NCBI RefSeq assembly: GCF_009817885.1
Contig: NZ_CP041764.1
Span: 248,001-312,000 of the forward strand
DNA: 64,000 nt
Direction of reading: 5' to 3'
From: Serratia rhizosphaerae
GTDB lineage: Bacteria; Pseudomonadota; Gammaproteobacteria; Enterobacterales; Enterobacteriaceae
The notes beneath the pieces are model-generated. The model made no database searches. It was not told where the DNA came from and was given only the letters and a program-made list of their open reading frames with translations. Numbering within the stretch: the first letter of the stretch is position 1; each line of letters starts with the position of its first letter. The translations under genes were made by a program, and so were the position numbers. Below, in pieces: positions 51,798 through 60,512 of the stretch.

Positions 51798-53198
51798 ATG
51801 GTAGACCACGCTAAAATTACCGCCGACGCCACGGAGGCGTCAGACGATCATCTACGCAGAAACCTGACCAACCGCCATATTCAGCTGATCGCCATCGGCG
51901 GCGCTATCGGCACCGGTCTGTTTATGGGCTCGGGCAAGACCATCAGCCTGGCCGGCCCTTCCATCATCTTCGTCTACATGATCATCGGTTTTATGCTGTT
52001 CTTTGTGATGCGGGCGATGGGCGAATTACTGCTGTCCAACCTGCAGTACAAATCCTTCAGCGATTTCGCCGCCGATCTGCTCGGCCCGTGGGCCGGCTTC
52101 TTTACCGGCTGGACCTACTGGTTCTGCTGGGTGGTGACCGGGATTGCCGACGTGGTGGCGATCACCGCCTATGCCCAATTCTGGTTCCCCGGGCTGTCGC
52201 AATGGATCGTATCGCTGCTGTGCGTACTGGTATTGTTGACGCTCAACCTGGCCACGGTGAAGATGTTCGGTGAGATGGAGTTCTGGTTTGCGATGATCAA
52301 AATCGTCGCCATTATCGGCCTGATTATCACCGGGGTTGTAATGATCGCCACCCACTTCCAGTCGCCGAACGGCAGCGTCGCGTCGCTCTCGCACCTGTGG
52401 AATGATGGCGGCATGTTCCCGAAAGGCATCAGCGGCTTCTTCGCCGGCTTCCAGATCGCGGTCTTCGCCTTTGTCGGCATCGAACTGGTCGGCACTACCG
52501 CCGCCGAAACCAAAGACCCGGAAAAATCGCTGCCGCGCGCCATTAACTCCATTCCGCTGCGCATCATCATGTTCTACGTGTTCTCACTGATCGTCATCAT
52601 GTCCGTGACGCCGTGGAGTTCCGTGGTGGCTGACAAGAGCCCGTTCGTCGAGCTGTTTATGCTGGTCGGCCTGCCGGCGGCGGCCAGCGTGATTAACTTC
52701 GTGGTGCTGACCTCTGCGGCTTCATCCGCCAACAGCGGCGTTTTCTCCACCAGCCGTATGCTGTACGGCCTGGCGCAGCAGGGCGACGCGCCAAAATCGT
52801 TCGCCAACCTGTCCAAGCGCGCGGTGCCGGCCAACGGCCTGACTTTCTCCTGCATCTGTCTGCTGGGCGGCGTGGTGCTGATTTACCTGATCCCGAACGT
52901 GATGACGGTATTTACCCTGGTCACCACCGTCTCCGCCATCCTGTTCATGTTTGTCTGGACGATAATCCTGTGTTCGTACCTGGTGTACCGCAAACGACGT
53001 CCGCAACTGCACCAAAAGTCGATTTACAAAATGCCGGCCGGCAAGCTGATGTGCTGGGTATGTATGGCATTCTTCGCCTTCGTTCTGGTGCTGCTGACCC
53101 TGCAGGACGACACGCGCCAGGCGCTGATGGCCACCCCGCTGTGGTTCGTGCTGCTGGGCATCGGCTACCTGCTGGCGCGCAACAAAAAAGCAGCCTGA
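51798..53198 (+). CDS. cycA: D-serine/D-alanine/glycine transporter
   Basis: 466 residues from ATG 51798, whose product begins MVDHAKI like Escherichia coli CycA; ATG 51771 would add nine residues. Extended stretches match CycA from memory: LRRNLTNRHIQLIAIGGAIG, PWAGFFTGWTYWFCWVVTG, FAFVGIELVGTTAAETKDPE. An APC-superfamily proton symporter with about 12 helices that imports glycine, D-alanine, D-serine and D-cycloserine. Confidence 0.96.
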   Translation: MVDHAKITADATEASDDHLRRNLTNRHIQLIAIGGAIGTGLFMGSGKTISLAGPSIIFVYMIIGFMLFFVMRAMGELLLSNLQYKSFSDFAADLLGPWAGFFTGWTYWFCWVVTGIADVVAITAYAQFWFPGLSQWIVSLLCVLVLLTLNLATVKMFGEMEFWFAMIKIVAIIGLIITGVVMIATHFQSPNGSVASLSHLWNDGGMFPKGISGFFAGFQIAVFAFVGIELVGTTAAETKDPEKSLPRAINSIPLRIIMFYVFSLIVIMSVTPWSSVVADKSPFVELFMLVGLPAAASVINFVVLTSAASSANSGVFSTSRMLYGLAQQGDAPKSFANLSKRAVPANGLTFSCICLLGGVVLIYLIPNVMTVFTLVTTVSAILFMFVWTIILCSYLVYRKRRPQLHQKSIYKMPAGKLMCWVCMAFFAFVLVLLTLQDDTRQALMATPLWFVLLGIGYLLARNKKAA

Positions 53199-53210
53199 CA
53201 CTGACTGAAA

Positions 53211-53229
53211 GGGGAGGCTTCGCCTCCCC
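53211..53229. terminator. Hairpin terminator between cycA and the EamA gene
   Basis: GGGGAGGC and GCCTCCCC pair around TTC. There is no long T tract, but it lies in a 46-base convergent gap and can serve both strands. Confidence 0.6.
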
Positions 53230-53244
53230 AGGTTCTGTCCTGCT

Positions 53245-54159
53245 CTAACTCTCCGCCAGCGCCTCGCGCTTTTTCTTCCGTCGAATACGCAATTCGCTGA
53301 CGATCACCCCCAGCACGATCAATGCCCCTCCCAGCAACGCCGCTCCCGGCAGACGCTCACCGGCAATGCGCCCCACCACGCCGGCCCACACCGGCTCGCC
53401 GGCATAAATCACCGTCGCCCGCGTCGGCGAAATACTGCGTTGTGCCCAGTTCATGGTGAGCTGAATCAGAGCGCTGGCGATCCCAAGACCGACGGCGCAG
53501 TACAGTAAATAATCGGAATAGGCCGGCACCTTTTCGCCGCTCGGCACCATCATCATAAAAGAGAGCAGCGAGGCGGTCGTCAGCTGTACCACGGTCACCC
53601 GTTTAACGTTCACTTTCCCGGCATAGACGCTGATAAGTATGATTTCCGCCGCCACCGCCACGGTGCTGATCAGGGTAACGGTTTCTCCCAGGCTAAAGCT
53701 GACTTTGCTGCCGTTCGGCCCGGCCAGCAGCATCAGGCCGCTAAAGGCCAGCACAATACCGATCCACGCCATCACGCCCGGAAAACGCTTGAGCACCAGC
53801 CACTGCAGCAGCGGCACCATCGGCACGTACATTGCGGTGATAAACGCCGACTGGCTGCTGCTGATGGTCTGCAGGCCGATGCTCTGCAGGCTGTAGCCCA
53901 CCGCTATCGTCACGCCGATCGCTATCCCCGCCTTACATTCATACCAGGTCAGCCCGCGCAGGCTGCGTAATGAAAACAGCATCAACGCCAGCGCGGCGGC
54001 GCCAAAACGCAGCCCGACAAAAAAGAACGGGCCGCTGACCGTCATGGCGTAATGAATCGCCAGGAACGTACCGCCCCAGATCATGGTAATGACAATCAGG
54101 ATCGCTTCCTGCGGCCTGATCTTCAGCAACAGGCCCGGAGTAGAAGATGTTTTACTCAT
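53245..54159 (-). CDS. EamA/DMT-family exporter
   Basis: 304 residues from ATG 54159. Ten membrane helices in two EamA halves: AILIVITMIWGGTFLAIHYA, then RFGAAALALMLFSLR, and in the second half TVTLISTVAVAAEIILISVY, RATVIYAGEPVWAGVVGRIA, GAALLGGALIVLGVIVSELR, ending in a basic cytoplasmic tail. These export metabolites or amino acids. It is divergent from an XRE-cupin regulator with which it shares a 77-base control region containing a 15-base direct repeat, so that regulator probably controls it. Confidence 0.88.
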   Translation of the reverse strand: MSKTSSTPGLLLKIRPQEAILIVITMIWGGTFLAIHYAMTVSGPFFFVGLRFGAAALALMLFSLRSLRGLTWYECKAGIAIGVTIAVGYSLQSIGLQTISSSQSAFITAMYVPMVPLLQWLVLKRFPGVMAWIGIVLAFSGLMLLAGPNGSKVSFSLGETVTLISTVAVAAEIILISVYAGKVNVKRVTVVQLTTASLLSFMMMVPSGEKVPAYSDYLLYCAVGLGIASALIQLTMNWAQRSISPTRATVIYAGEPVWAGVVGRIAGERLPGAALLGGALIVLGVIVSELRIRRKKKREALAES

Positions 54160-54191
54160 AGATATCGACTTGCCCTTGATCAACACAGCAT

Positions 54192-54255
54192 GCAATATAA
54201 TGCACAGTTCCTGCCAGTATGAGACATCACGGAAAAATGAGCAATATAATGCACA
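54192..54255. promoter_or_regulatory. 15-bp direct repeat over the EamA/XRE-cupin promoter
   Basis: GCAATATAATGCACA occurs exactly at 54192-54206 and 54241-54255, 49 bases apart. Each copy contains TATAAT and is nearly palindromic (TGCA at both ends of the first copy). The second copy runs through the start codons of the regulator gene. Likely operator for the regulator. Confidence 0.6.
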
Positions 54256-54812
54256 ATGGCAAGCCCGAGGCCCCCCAGGTGCTGCAGTACCTCAGCAGCA
54301 ACGTACGCGGTTACCGGCAGCAGGCGGGGCTGAGCCAAACGGCGCTGGCGACGCTGTCCGGCGTCAGCCGCCGTATGCTGGCGGGGATTGAGGCCGGCGA
54401 CCGCAATGTCAGCCTGGCCGTGCTGGATAAACTGGCGGCGGCGCTCCAGATCTCTTTCAGCGATCTGGTCCAGGCGCCGGCGGCGCGCGGCAGCCACCTG
54501 GTCGGCGAGCTGGCCTGGCAGGGGGAGCAGGCAGCCAGCCAGGCCATTTTTGCCGCCAGCGTGCCGGCACGCCAGCGGGTGGAGCTGTGGCAATGGACGC
54601 TGATGCCGCACGAACAGTATCACTCGCAGCCCGATGCCGAAGGCTGGCACGAGGTCGTGCATGTCATTGAGGGGTGTCTGACGCTGCAGCTGGAACAGCA
54701 GACGCTGACGCTGCGCGCCGGCGAGACTCACGTTTTCAACAGCGATCAACGGTACACGTACGCCAACCGCGGCGAAAGCCCTTTGCGCTTTATCCGCAAC
54801 GTCTCCTTCTAA
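54237..54812 (+). CDS. XRE-cupin transcriptional regulator
   Basis: 191 residues from ATG 54237. The N-terminal helix-turn-helix (NVRGYRQQAGLSQTALATLS, GVSRRMLAGIEAGDRNVSLA) is followed by a C-terminal cupin (EGWHEVVHVIEGCLTLQLEQ, LRAGETHVFNSDQRYTYANR). This arrangement is common in regulators of amino-acid or polyamine transport genes. The start region overlaps the second operator-like repeat, so autoregulation is likely. Its 3' end overlaps the convergent LysR gene by four bases. Confidence 0.9.
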   Translation: MSNIMHNGKPEAPQVLQYLSSNVRGYRQQAGLSQTALATLSGVSRRMLAGIEAGDRNVSLAVLDKLAAALQISFSDLVQAPAARGSHLVGELAWQGEQAASQAIFAASVPARQRVELWQWTLMPHEQYHSQPDAEGWHEVVHVIEGCLTLQLEQQTLTLRAGETHVFNSDQRYTYANRGESPLRFIRNVSF

Positions 54813-55735
54813 AGCTCCGTCGCCTGGCGCTGCAGCCAATGCAGCAAGGTTTCCGCCGCGCTGCCCGGCGCCACCGGCTGCGGTGTCAGCAGGCTGTAAC
54901 CGCTACCGTCGTGGCAAAACCCGAACGGCGCCGCCAGCAGTCCGGCACTGATATCATCGCGCACCTGTTGCCAGGGCCCGATCGCCACGCCCAGCCCGGC
55001 GACCGCCGCCTGCAGGCTGAAATAGAAGTGATCGAAACGCTGCTGCGGCATGCCCTCAATCGAGACCCCCTGCGCCTGCGCCCATTCCGCCCAGGCGTTA
55101 GGCCGAGTCGCGGTCTGCAACAGCGCCGCATCGCGGCGCAAACGCGGCTCGGTCTGACTGCCCTCAATAAAATACGTCAGCATTTCCGGTTTGCAGACCG
55201 GGCCGACCTTTTCGCTAAACAACGGGATGCTGTGCACACTCCCGCCCCAGTCAAAATCATTACGCCGAATCGCCAGCGTGATGCCGTCCTGGAAAGCAAC
55301 CGCTCCGCCACCGGCTACCAGCTGCACATGAATCGCCGGATGGGCACGCAAAAATTCCGGTAAGCGAGGAATCAGCCAGCGCATCAGTAACGTCGGCTCA
55401 CAGGAGAGTACGATCGGCGCGTTTTGCGCCTGCAGATACAGCTCCTGCACGCTCTGCTCAAGGATATCGAACGCCTGTTGACTGGCCTGCCACAGTTTAC
55501 GCCCGGCCGCCGTCAGATAGACCCGCCGGTAACGCCGTTCGAACAGCGCCAGCCCCAGTTCATTCTCCAGCGCCCGCACCGCCCGGCTGATGGCGCCATG
55601 GGTCAGGCTCAAACTGTGCGCCGCCTGGGTAAAGCTTTCCAGCCTGGCCGCCGCCTCAAAACAACGCAGCCCGCCCAGCGAAATGTTTCTGCCGATTTTA
55701 CGTGAGATAGGCTCACCGATTTTGTCAGTTTTCAT
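54809..55735 (-). CDS. LysR-family regulator (GcvA-like group)
   Basis: 308 residues. N-terminal winged helix (LGGLRCFEAAARLESFTQAA, LSLTHGAISRAVRALENELG, LALFERRYRRVYLTAAGRKL), then a substrate-binding domain with the GcvA-like pattern (APIVLSCEPTLLMRWLIPRL, FHDG-type ending). It is divergent from the LysE-type exporter, separated by 69 bases, and is the obvious candidate to control it, as ArgP and LysG control LysE/ArgO. Effector unknown. Confidence 0.9.
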   Translation of the reverse strand: MKTDKIGEPISRKIGRNISLGGLRCFEAAARLESFTQAAHSLSLTHGAISRAVRALENELGLALFERRYRRVYLTAAGRKLWQASQQAFDILEQSVQELYLQAQNAPIVLSCEPTLLMRWLIPRLPEFLRAHPAIHVQLVAGGGAVAFQDGITLAIRRNDFDWGGSVHSIPLFSEKVGPVCKPEMLTYFIEGSQTEPRLRRDAALLQTATRPNAWAEWAQAQGVSIEGMPQQRFDHFYFSLQAAVAGLGVAIGPWQQVRDDISAGLLAAPFGFCHDGSGYSLLTPQPVAPGSAAETLLHWLQRQATEL

Positions 55736-55804
55736 CGTTTGTCTCCCTGTCTGCGACGTTCAACAATGCAACCCTATCTAATCAATATTTTATACAGGCC
55801 CACT

Positions 55805-56425
55805 ATGACCGAACTTATTGCCGTCGTCACCCTGACTTTACTCGCCGTAATCAGTCCCGGACCGGATTTCGCCATGGTATCGCGCAACAGCCTGACCGGC
55901 TCGCGCGCCTCCGGACTTTACTGCGCGCTGGGCATCAGCCTGGGCGTGCTGGTTCACGTGGGATACACGCTGATCGGCGTCGGCCTGCTGATTCAGCGCT
56001 CATTGTGGCTATTCACCCTGCTGAAGTTTGTCGGCGCGGCCTACCTGATTTATCTGGGCGCACAGATGTATCGTCATGCGTCGGCAGCGCCGCCCGCCGC
56101 CGCAGCGCCTGCGCACAACATCGGTGAATGGCGCGCATTGAAAACCGGGTTTCTGACCAATGTGCTGAACCCCAAAGCCACCATTTTCATCGTCAGCCTG
56201 TTTATGCAGGTGGTGAGCCCGCAAAGCGCGCTGTGGGTGCAGATCGGCTACGGCCTCTTTATTTCTCTGGCGCATATGCTGTGGTTTGGCATCGTGGCGC
56301 TGTTCTTTTCTGCCCCGGGCGTCAGCGCGCGTTTTCTGCGCCTGCGCCGCGGCATTGACCGCCTGTTCGGCGGGCTGTTAATCACGTTCGGCGCGCTGCT
56401 GGCGCTGAGCAACCTGAGCCGCTGA
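55805..56425 (+). CDS. LysE/RhtB-family amino acid exporter
   Basis: 206 residues from ATG 55805. The RhtB/LysE signature is LAVISPGPDFAMVSRNSLTG, followed by GISLGVLVHVGYTLIGVGLL, KTGFLTNVLNPKATIFIVSL and the C-terminal RGIDRLFGGLLITFGALLAL. Six helices, inner membrane, amino-acid or homoserine-lactone-like export by family. Partnered with the divergent LysR gene. Confidence 0.93.
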   Translation: MTELIAVVTLTLLAVISPGPDFAMVSRNSLTGSRASGLYCALGISLGVLVHVGYTLIGVGLLIQRSLWLFTLLKFVGAAYLIYLGAQMYRHASAAPPAAAAPAHNIGEWRALKTGFLTNVLNPKATIFIVSLFMQVVSPQSALWVQIGYGLFISLAHMLWFGIVALFFSAPGVSARFLRLRRGIDRLFGGLLITFGALLALSNLSR

Positions 56426-56551
56426 CGCTACCCGCGCCGCAACAAACGCGGATAACATAATTTTTATGATATTTTTATATCGTCCGCGCTATTCTATATC
56501 TACTTCTATCAATGTGTTGACGCACAGTCCTTCGGCAACCCGGGCGCAAGC

Positions 56552-58012
56552 ATGGTTAAAACAAAACAACTGGTTATTGTTGTTCACCTTTGCAGTTTTT
56601 TAGTGGTCCTTTACAGCCTTTCCATGATTCCCCCGTTATTAATGGCGTTGCTCTACAAAGAAAAAAGCATCTTCTCTTTTTTCTATACGCTGGTGATTGC
56701 CGCGTCGGCCGGCGGTCTTGGCTGGTTCAGCAGCCGCCAGTCGAAGGTGCAGTTGCGCACCCAGGACGGTTTTTTAATCATTGTCCTGTTCTGGCTGCTG
56801 TTTTCCATTATCAGCGCCCTGCCGCTGTGGCTCGACGACACCATGAACATCAGCCTGGTAGACGCCATGTTCGAGGGCGTCTCCGGCATCACCACCACCG
56901 GCGCCTCGGTGCTGAACGATGTCTCCTCGGTGCCGAAGTCTTTCCTTTATTATCGCGCGCAGCTGAATTTTGTCGGCGGTTTGGGGGTTATCGTGCTGGC
57001 GGTGGCGGTGCTGCCGCTGCTGGGCATCGGTGGCGCCAAGCTGTATCAGTCGGAAATGCCCGGCCCGTTCAAGGAAGAACGCCTGACGCCGCGTCTGGCC
57101 GACACGGCCAAAAACCTGTGGCTGATTTATCTGGGGCTCGGGATGCTGTGCACCCTGGCGTTCCGCCTGGCCGGCATGCCTTGGTTCGACGCCCTGTGTC
57201 ATGCGCTGTCCACCGTGTCGCTGGGCGGTTTTTCGACCCGTAATGAAAGCCTGGGCTATTTCGACAGCGCGCCGATCGAGCTGGTCGGCGGCATTTTCTC
57301 CGTACTGGCGGCCATCAATTTCACCCTGTTCTTCGTCGCCATCAGCCGCCGCAGCCTGAAGCCGCTCCTCCGCAATCCCGAACTGCGCTTTTTCCTGCTG
57401 ATTCTGTCCATTATCGTGGCCATTGTGGTGGCCGAACTGTACCGCTCCGGGATGTACGGCATCAAAGACGCGCTGGTGCACGGCTTTTTCCTCACCAGTT
57501 CGATGATGACCGACAACGGTCTGGCCACCGCCGACTACGCCAAAACGCCGACCAATGCCATCCTGCTGCTGCTCGGCGCCAGTTTCTTCGGCGGTTGCGT
57601 GGGGTCAACCTGTGGCGGGATTAAAGCGCTGCGCTTTCTGATTATGTATAAAGTGAGCCGTCACGAGGTCAACCAGCTGGTGCACCCCAACGCCATTTTC
57701 ACCATCAAGGTTGGCGACGCCTCGGTGCACGACCGCGTACTGCGATCGGTATGGAGTTTTTTCTTTCTGTACGTGCTGTTCAGTTGCCTGTTCGTCTGGG
57801 CGCTGAACCTGATGGGCTATGACATGATGACCGCGTTCGCTACCGTCGCCGCCTGCATCAACAATATGGGCCTGGGGTTTGGCGAAACGGCGGCCGGCTT
57901 CGGCACGCTCTCCGATCCCGCCAAATGGCTGATGTGCGCCGCCATGCTGCTGGGACGCCTGGAGATTTACCCGATTCTGATTTTATGCTCCCGCACCTTC
58001 TGGCGTTTCTGA
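56552..58012 (+). CDS. trkH: Trk-type potassium uptake channel (TrkH/TrkG)
   Basis: 486 residues. Four P-loop repeats of the SKT superfamily are visible: FEGVSGITTTGASVL (selectivity loop 1), CHALSTVSLGGFSTRNESLG (2), LTSSMMTDNGLATADY (3) and ATVAACINNMGLGFGETAAG (4), with the lid-like GGCVGSTCGGIKALRFLIMY between. The filter residue of the third loop is in TDNG. It works with cytosolic TrkA. Enterobacteria often have two paralogues; without trkA or fadBA nearby, this may be the TrkG-like second copy. Confidence 0.93.
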   Translation: MVKTKQLVIVVHLCSFLVVLYSLSMIPPLLMALLYKEKSIFSFFYTLVIAASAGGLGWFSSRQSKVQLRTQDGFLIIVLFWLLFSIISALPLWLDDTMNISLVDAMFEGVSGITTTGASVLNDVSSVPKSFLYYRAQLNFVGGLGVIVLAVAVLPLLGIGGAKLYQSEMPGPFKEERLTPRLADTAKNLWLIYLGLGMLCTLAFRLAGMPWFDALCHALSTVSLGGFSTRNESLGYFDSAPIELVGGIFSVLAAINFTLFFVAISRRSLKPLLRNPELRFFLLILSIIVAIVVAELYRSGMYGIKDALVHGFFLTSSMMTDNGLATADYAKTPTNAILLLLGASFFGGCVGSTCGGIKALRFLIMYKVSRHEVNQLVHPNAIFTIKVGDASVHDRVLRSVWSFFFLYVLFSCLFVWALNLMGYDMMTAFATVAACINNMGLGFGETAAGFGTLSDPAKWLMCAAMLLGRLEIYPILILCSRTFWRF

Positions 58013-58018
58013 TGCCCG

Positions 58019-58045
58019 CCGCCTGTCGGCATGGTCGACAGGCGG
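58019..58045 (+). terminator. Terminator after trkH
   Basis: CCGCCTGTCG and CGACAGGCGG form a perfect 10-pair stem with a seven-base loop, followed by TCTTAATTT. Confidence 0.7.
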
Positions 58046-58096
58046 TCTTAATTTCCATTCAAAAACAATCTATTAAGCAAGCTCACCGCCCGTAAA

Positions 58097-58336
58097 TTCA
58101 AGTTATGTCAATTTTAGTGTATACTCCTCCAGCACTATTTTTCTGGCGTACACACGCTATTTTCTCTGGAGTTGTTATTTCCAACTACTCGCTTTATCCC
58201 AGATAATTTGGACTGCATCACGACGGTAAGGGAGCGCATCTCAATGAAGCGATAATTTGGGTGCAACCGTCGGCAACACTGATGCAGCTTCAAGCATAAA
58301 GGGGATATCACTCCCTAACGGACTAGAAGGTATTCT
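58097..58336 (+). promoter_or_regulatory. betT promoter and ~205-nt leader
   Basis: TTCAAG (58097-58102), a 17-base spacer and TATACT (58120-58125) make a good sigma-70 promoter. The leader contains the direct repeat GATAATTTGG at 58202-58211 and 58251-58260, with ACGACGG and CCGTCGG nearby, and ends in AAGG before the start. Its length suggests post-transcriptional control. Confidence 0.55.
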
Positions 58337-60331
58337 ATGAGCCAAAACGACACTGAAAACGTGGCACGTCGTAGCCATATCAATCCTCCGGTATTTTTCA
58401 TTTCCGCCGCACTGATCATCGTCCTGGTGGCGTTTGCCGCGCTCTATCCCGAGCTGGCCGATCGTAAATTCAAAGCACTACAACAAGGGATATTCACCAA
58501 CGCCAGCTGGTTCTACATTCTGGCGGTCGCGCTGATTCTGCTCAGCGTCACCTATCTGGGTCTGTCGCGTTACGGCAACATCAAGCTGGGGCCGGATCAC
58601 GCTCAGCCGGACTTCAGCTATGTCTCCTGGTTCGCCATGCTGTTTTCCGCCGGTATGGGCATCGGCCTGATGTTCTTCGGCGTCGCCGAACCGGTGATGC
58701 ACTATCTTTCCCCGCCGGTCGGCACGCCGGAAACGGTGGAGGCGGCAAAACAGGCCATGCGTCTGACCTTCTTCCACTGGGGCCTGCACGCCTGGGCGAT
58801 TTACGCCATCGTGGCGCTGATCCTGGCGTTCTTCAGCTACCGTCACGGCCTGCCGCTGACGCTGCGCTCGGCGCTGTACCCGATTATCGGCGACCGCATC
58901 TACGGGCCGCTGGGCCATGCGGTGGATATCTTCGCCGTTATCGGCACCGTTTTCGGTGTCGCCACCTCGCTGGGCTACGGCGTGCTGCAGGTCAACGCCG
59001 GCCTGAATCATCTGTTCGGCCTGCCGATCAATGAAACGGTGCAGGTGGTGCTGATCGTGGTGATCACCGGGCTGGCGACGCTGTCGGTGGTATCCGGGCT
59101 GGACAAAGGCATCCGCATCCTGTCCGAACTGAACCTCAGCCTGGCGATCCTGCTGCTGGTGCTGGTCGGTATCCTCGGCCCGACCGTGCTGCTGCTGAAA
59201 TCCTTTGTGGAAAACACCGGCGGCTACCTGTCTGAAATCGTCAGCAAAACCTTTAACCTGTACGCTTACGAGCCGAAATCCAGCAACTGGCTGGGCGGCT
59301 GGACGCTGCTGTACTGGGGTTGGTGGCTCTCCTGGTCGCCGTTTGTCGGTATGTTTATCGCCCGCGTTTCCCGCGGCCGCACCATCCGCGAATTCGTTAC
59401 CGGCGTGCTGTTTGTTCCGGCCGGTTTCACCCTGCTGTGGATGACCTTCTTCGGCAACAGCGCTATTCATCTGATTATGGCTGAAGGCGCGCGCGATCTG
59501 GCGACAACGGTGCAGACCGACGTCTCGCTGGCGCTGTTTAACTTCCTGGAGCACTTCCCGTTCGCCAATATCCTGTCGTTTATCGCCATGGCGATGGTGG
59601 TGGTGTTCTTTGTCACCTCGGCGGACTCCGGCGCCATGGTGGTTGATACGCTGGCTTCGGGCGGTTCCGACAAAACGCCAATCTGGCAGCGTATCTTCTG
59701 GGCCGCGCTGATGGGCGTAGTGGCGATTGCCCTGCTGGTCGCCGGCGGCCTGAGCGCGCTGCAGACGGTCACCATCGCCAGCGCCCTGCCGTTCTCCATC
59801 ATCCTGTTGATCTCGATTTACGGGCTGCTGAAAGCGCTGCGGGTCGACGCCCATAAGCGCGACAGCCAGACCACCACCACCATCGCGCCAACCGCCGCGC
59901 GCAATCCGATCTCCTGGCAGCGGCGCCTGCGCAATATCGCCTACTTCCCGAAACGCTCGCACGTGAAGCGCTTTGTCAGCGAGGTGGTGCACCCGGCGAT
60001 GACGCTGGTGGAAGCCGAACTGATAAAGCAGAGCACCGAATCCTCCATCGACGATACGCAGGACGACCGTATTCGCTTTGAAGTGGATTTGGGCGACGAC
60101 CTGAACTTCGTATATGAAGTGCGCCTGCGCGCCTATATTCAGCCGGCCTTCGCCCTGGCGGGGCTGAACGACGAAGAGCGGGACGAAGAGCACAAATACT
60201 ACCGTGCGGAAATCCACCTGAAGGAAGGCGGTCAGGATTATGATGTGATGGGCTGGACGCAAGAGCAGATCATCCACGATATTCTCGACCAGTATGAGAA
60301 GCACCTGCACTTCCTGCATCTGGTACGGTAA
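58337..60331 (+). CDS. betT: BCCT-family choline/betaine transporter
   Basis: 664 residues, the size of BetT with its long regulatory C-terminus. BCCT signatures: WFAMLFSAGMGIGLMFFGVA, then EPVMHYLSPP; TFFHWGLHAWAIYAIVALIL; and WTLLYWGWWLSWSPFVGMFI, FIARVSRGRTIREF with the Trp-rich substrate box. The C-terminal 150 residues (VHPAMTLVEAELIKQSTESS, DDLNFVYEVRLRAYIQPAFA) are cytoplasmic and sense osmotic state in BetT. Proton- or sodium-driven osmoprotectant uptake. No betIBA genes lie adjacent, unlike the classical locus. Confidence 0.92.
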   Translation: MSQNDTENVARRSHINPPVFFISAALIIVLVAFAALYPELADRKFKALQQGIFTNASWFYILAVALILLSVTYLGLSRYGNIKLGPDHAQPDFSYVSWFAMLFSAGMGIGLMFFGVAEPVMHYLSPPVGTPETVEAAKQAMRLTFFHWGLHAWAIYAIVALILAFFSYRHGLPLTLRSALYPIIGDRIYGPLGHAVDIFAVIGTVFGVATSLGYGVLQVNAGLNHLFGLPINETVQVVLIVVITGLATLSVVSGLDKGIRILSELNLSLAILLLVLVGILGPTVLLLKSFVENTGGYLSEIVSKTFNLYAYEPKSSNWLGGWTLLYWGWWLSWSPFVGMFIARVSRGRTIREFVTGVLFVPAGFTLLWMTFFGNSAIHLIMAEGARDLATTVQTDVSLALFNFLEHFPFANILSFIAMAMVVVFFVTSADSGAMVVDTLASGGSDKTPIWQRIFWAALMGVVAIALLVAGGLSALQTVTIASALPFSIILLISIYGLLKALRVDAHKRDSQTTTTIAPTAARNPISWQRRLRNIAYFPKRSHVKRFVSEVVHPAMTLVEAELIKQSTESSIDDTQDDRIRFEVDLGDDLNFVYEVRLRAYIQPAFALAGLNDEERDEEHKYYRAEIHLKEGGQDYDVMGWTQEQIIHDILDQYEKHLHFLHLVR

Positions 60332-60344
60332 AACGCTACCTCAG

Positions 60345-60370
60345 CCGCCCCTTCCGGGGCGGTTTTTTTT
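60345..60370 (+). terminator. Terminator after betT
   Basis: CCGCCCC and GGGGCGG pair around TTCC, followed by eight T residues: a canonical strong rho-independent terminator. Confidence 0.92.
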
Positions 60371-60512
60371 CGCCTCAACGCCTCTCTTTTATGTATCCCC
60401 AACAACACATCACCAATATCAATGTGTTGCATTGTTGTATTCATAACGCTGCGATAGGTTAAAAAGCACTGTGAATAAATACAGTGTTTCTTAACTTATC
60501 GAGGATTCCACC

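Noticed and set aside
58478..60319. 613-codon open frame on the minus strand
   Set aside because: It is the antisense shadow of betT, rich in His/Gln/Arg as expected from a high-GC complement, with no domain.
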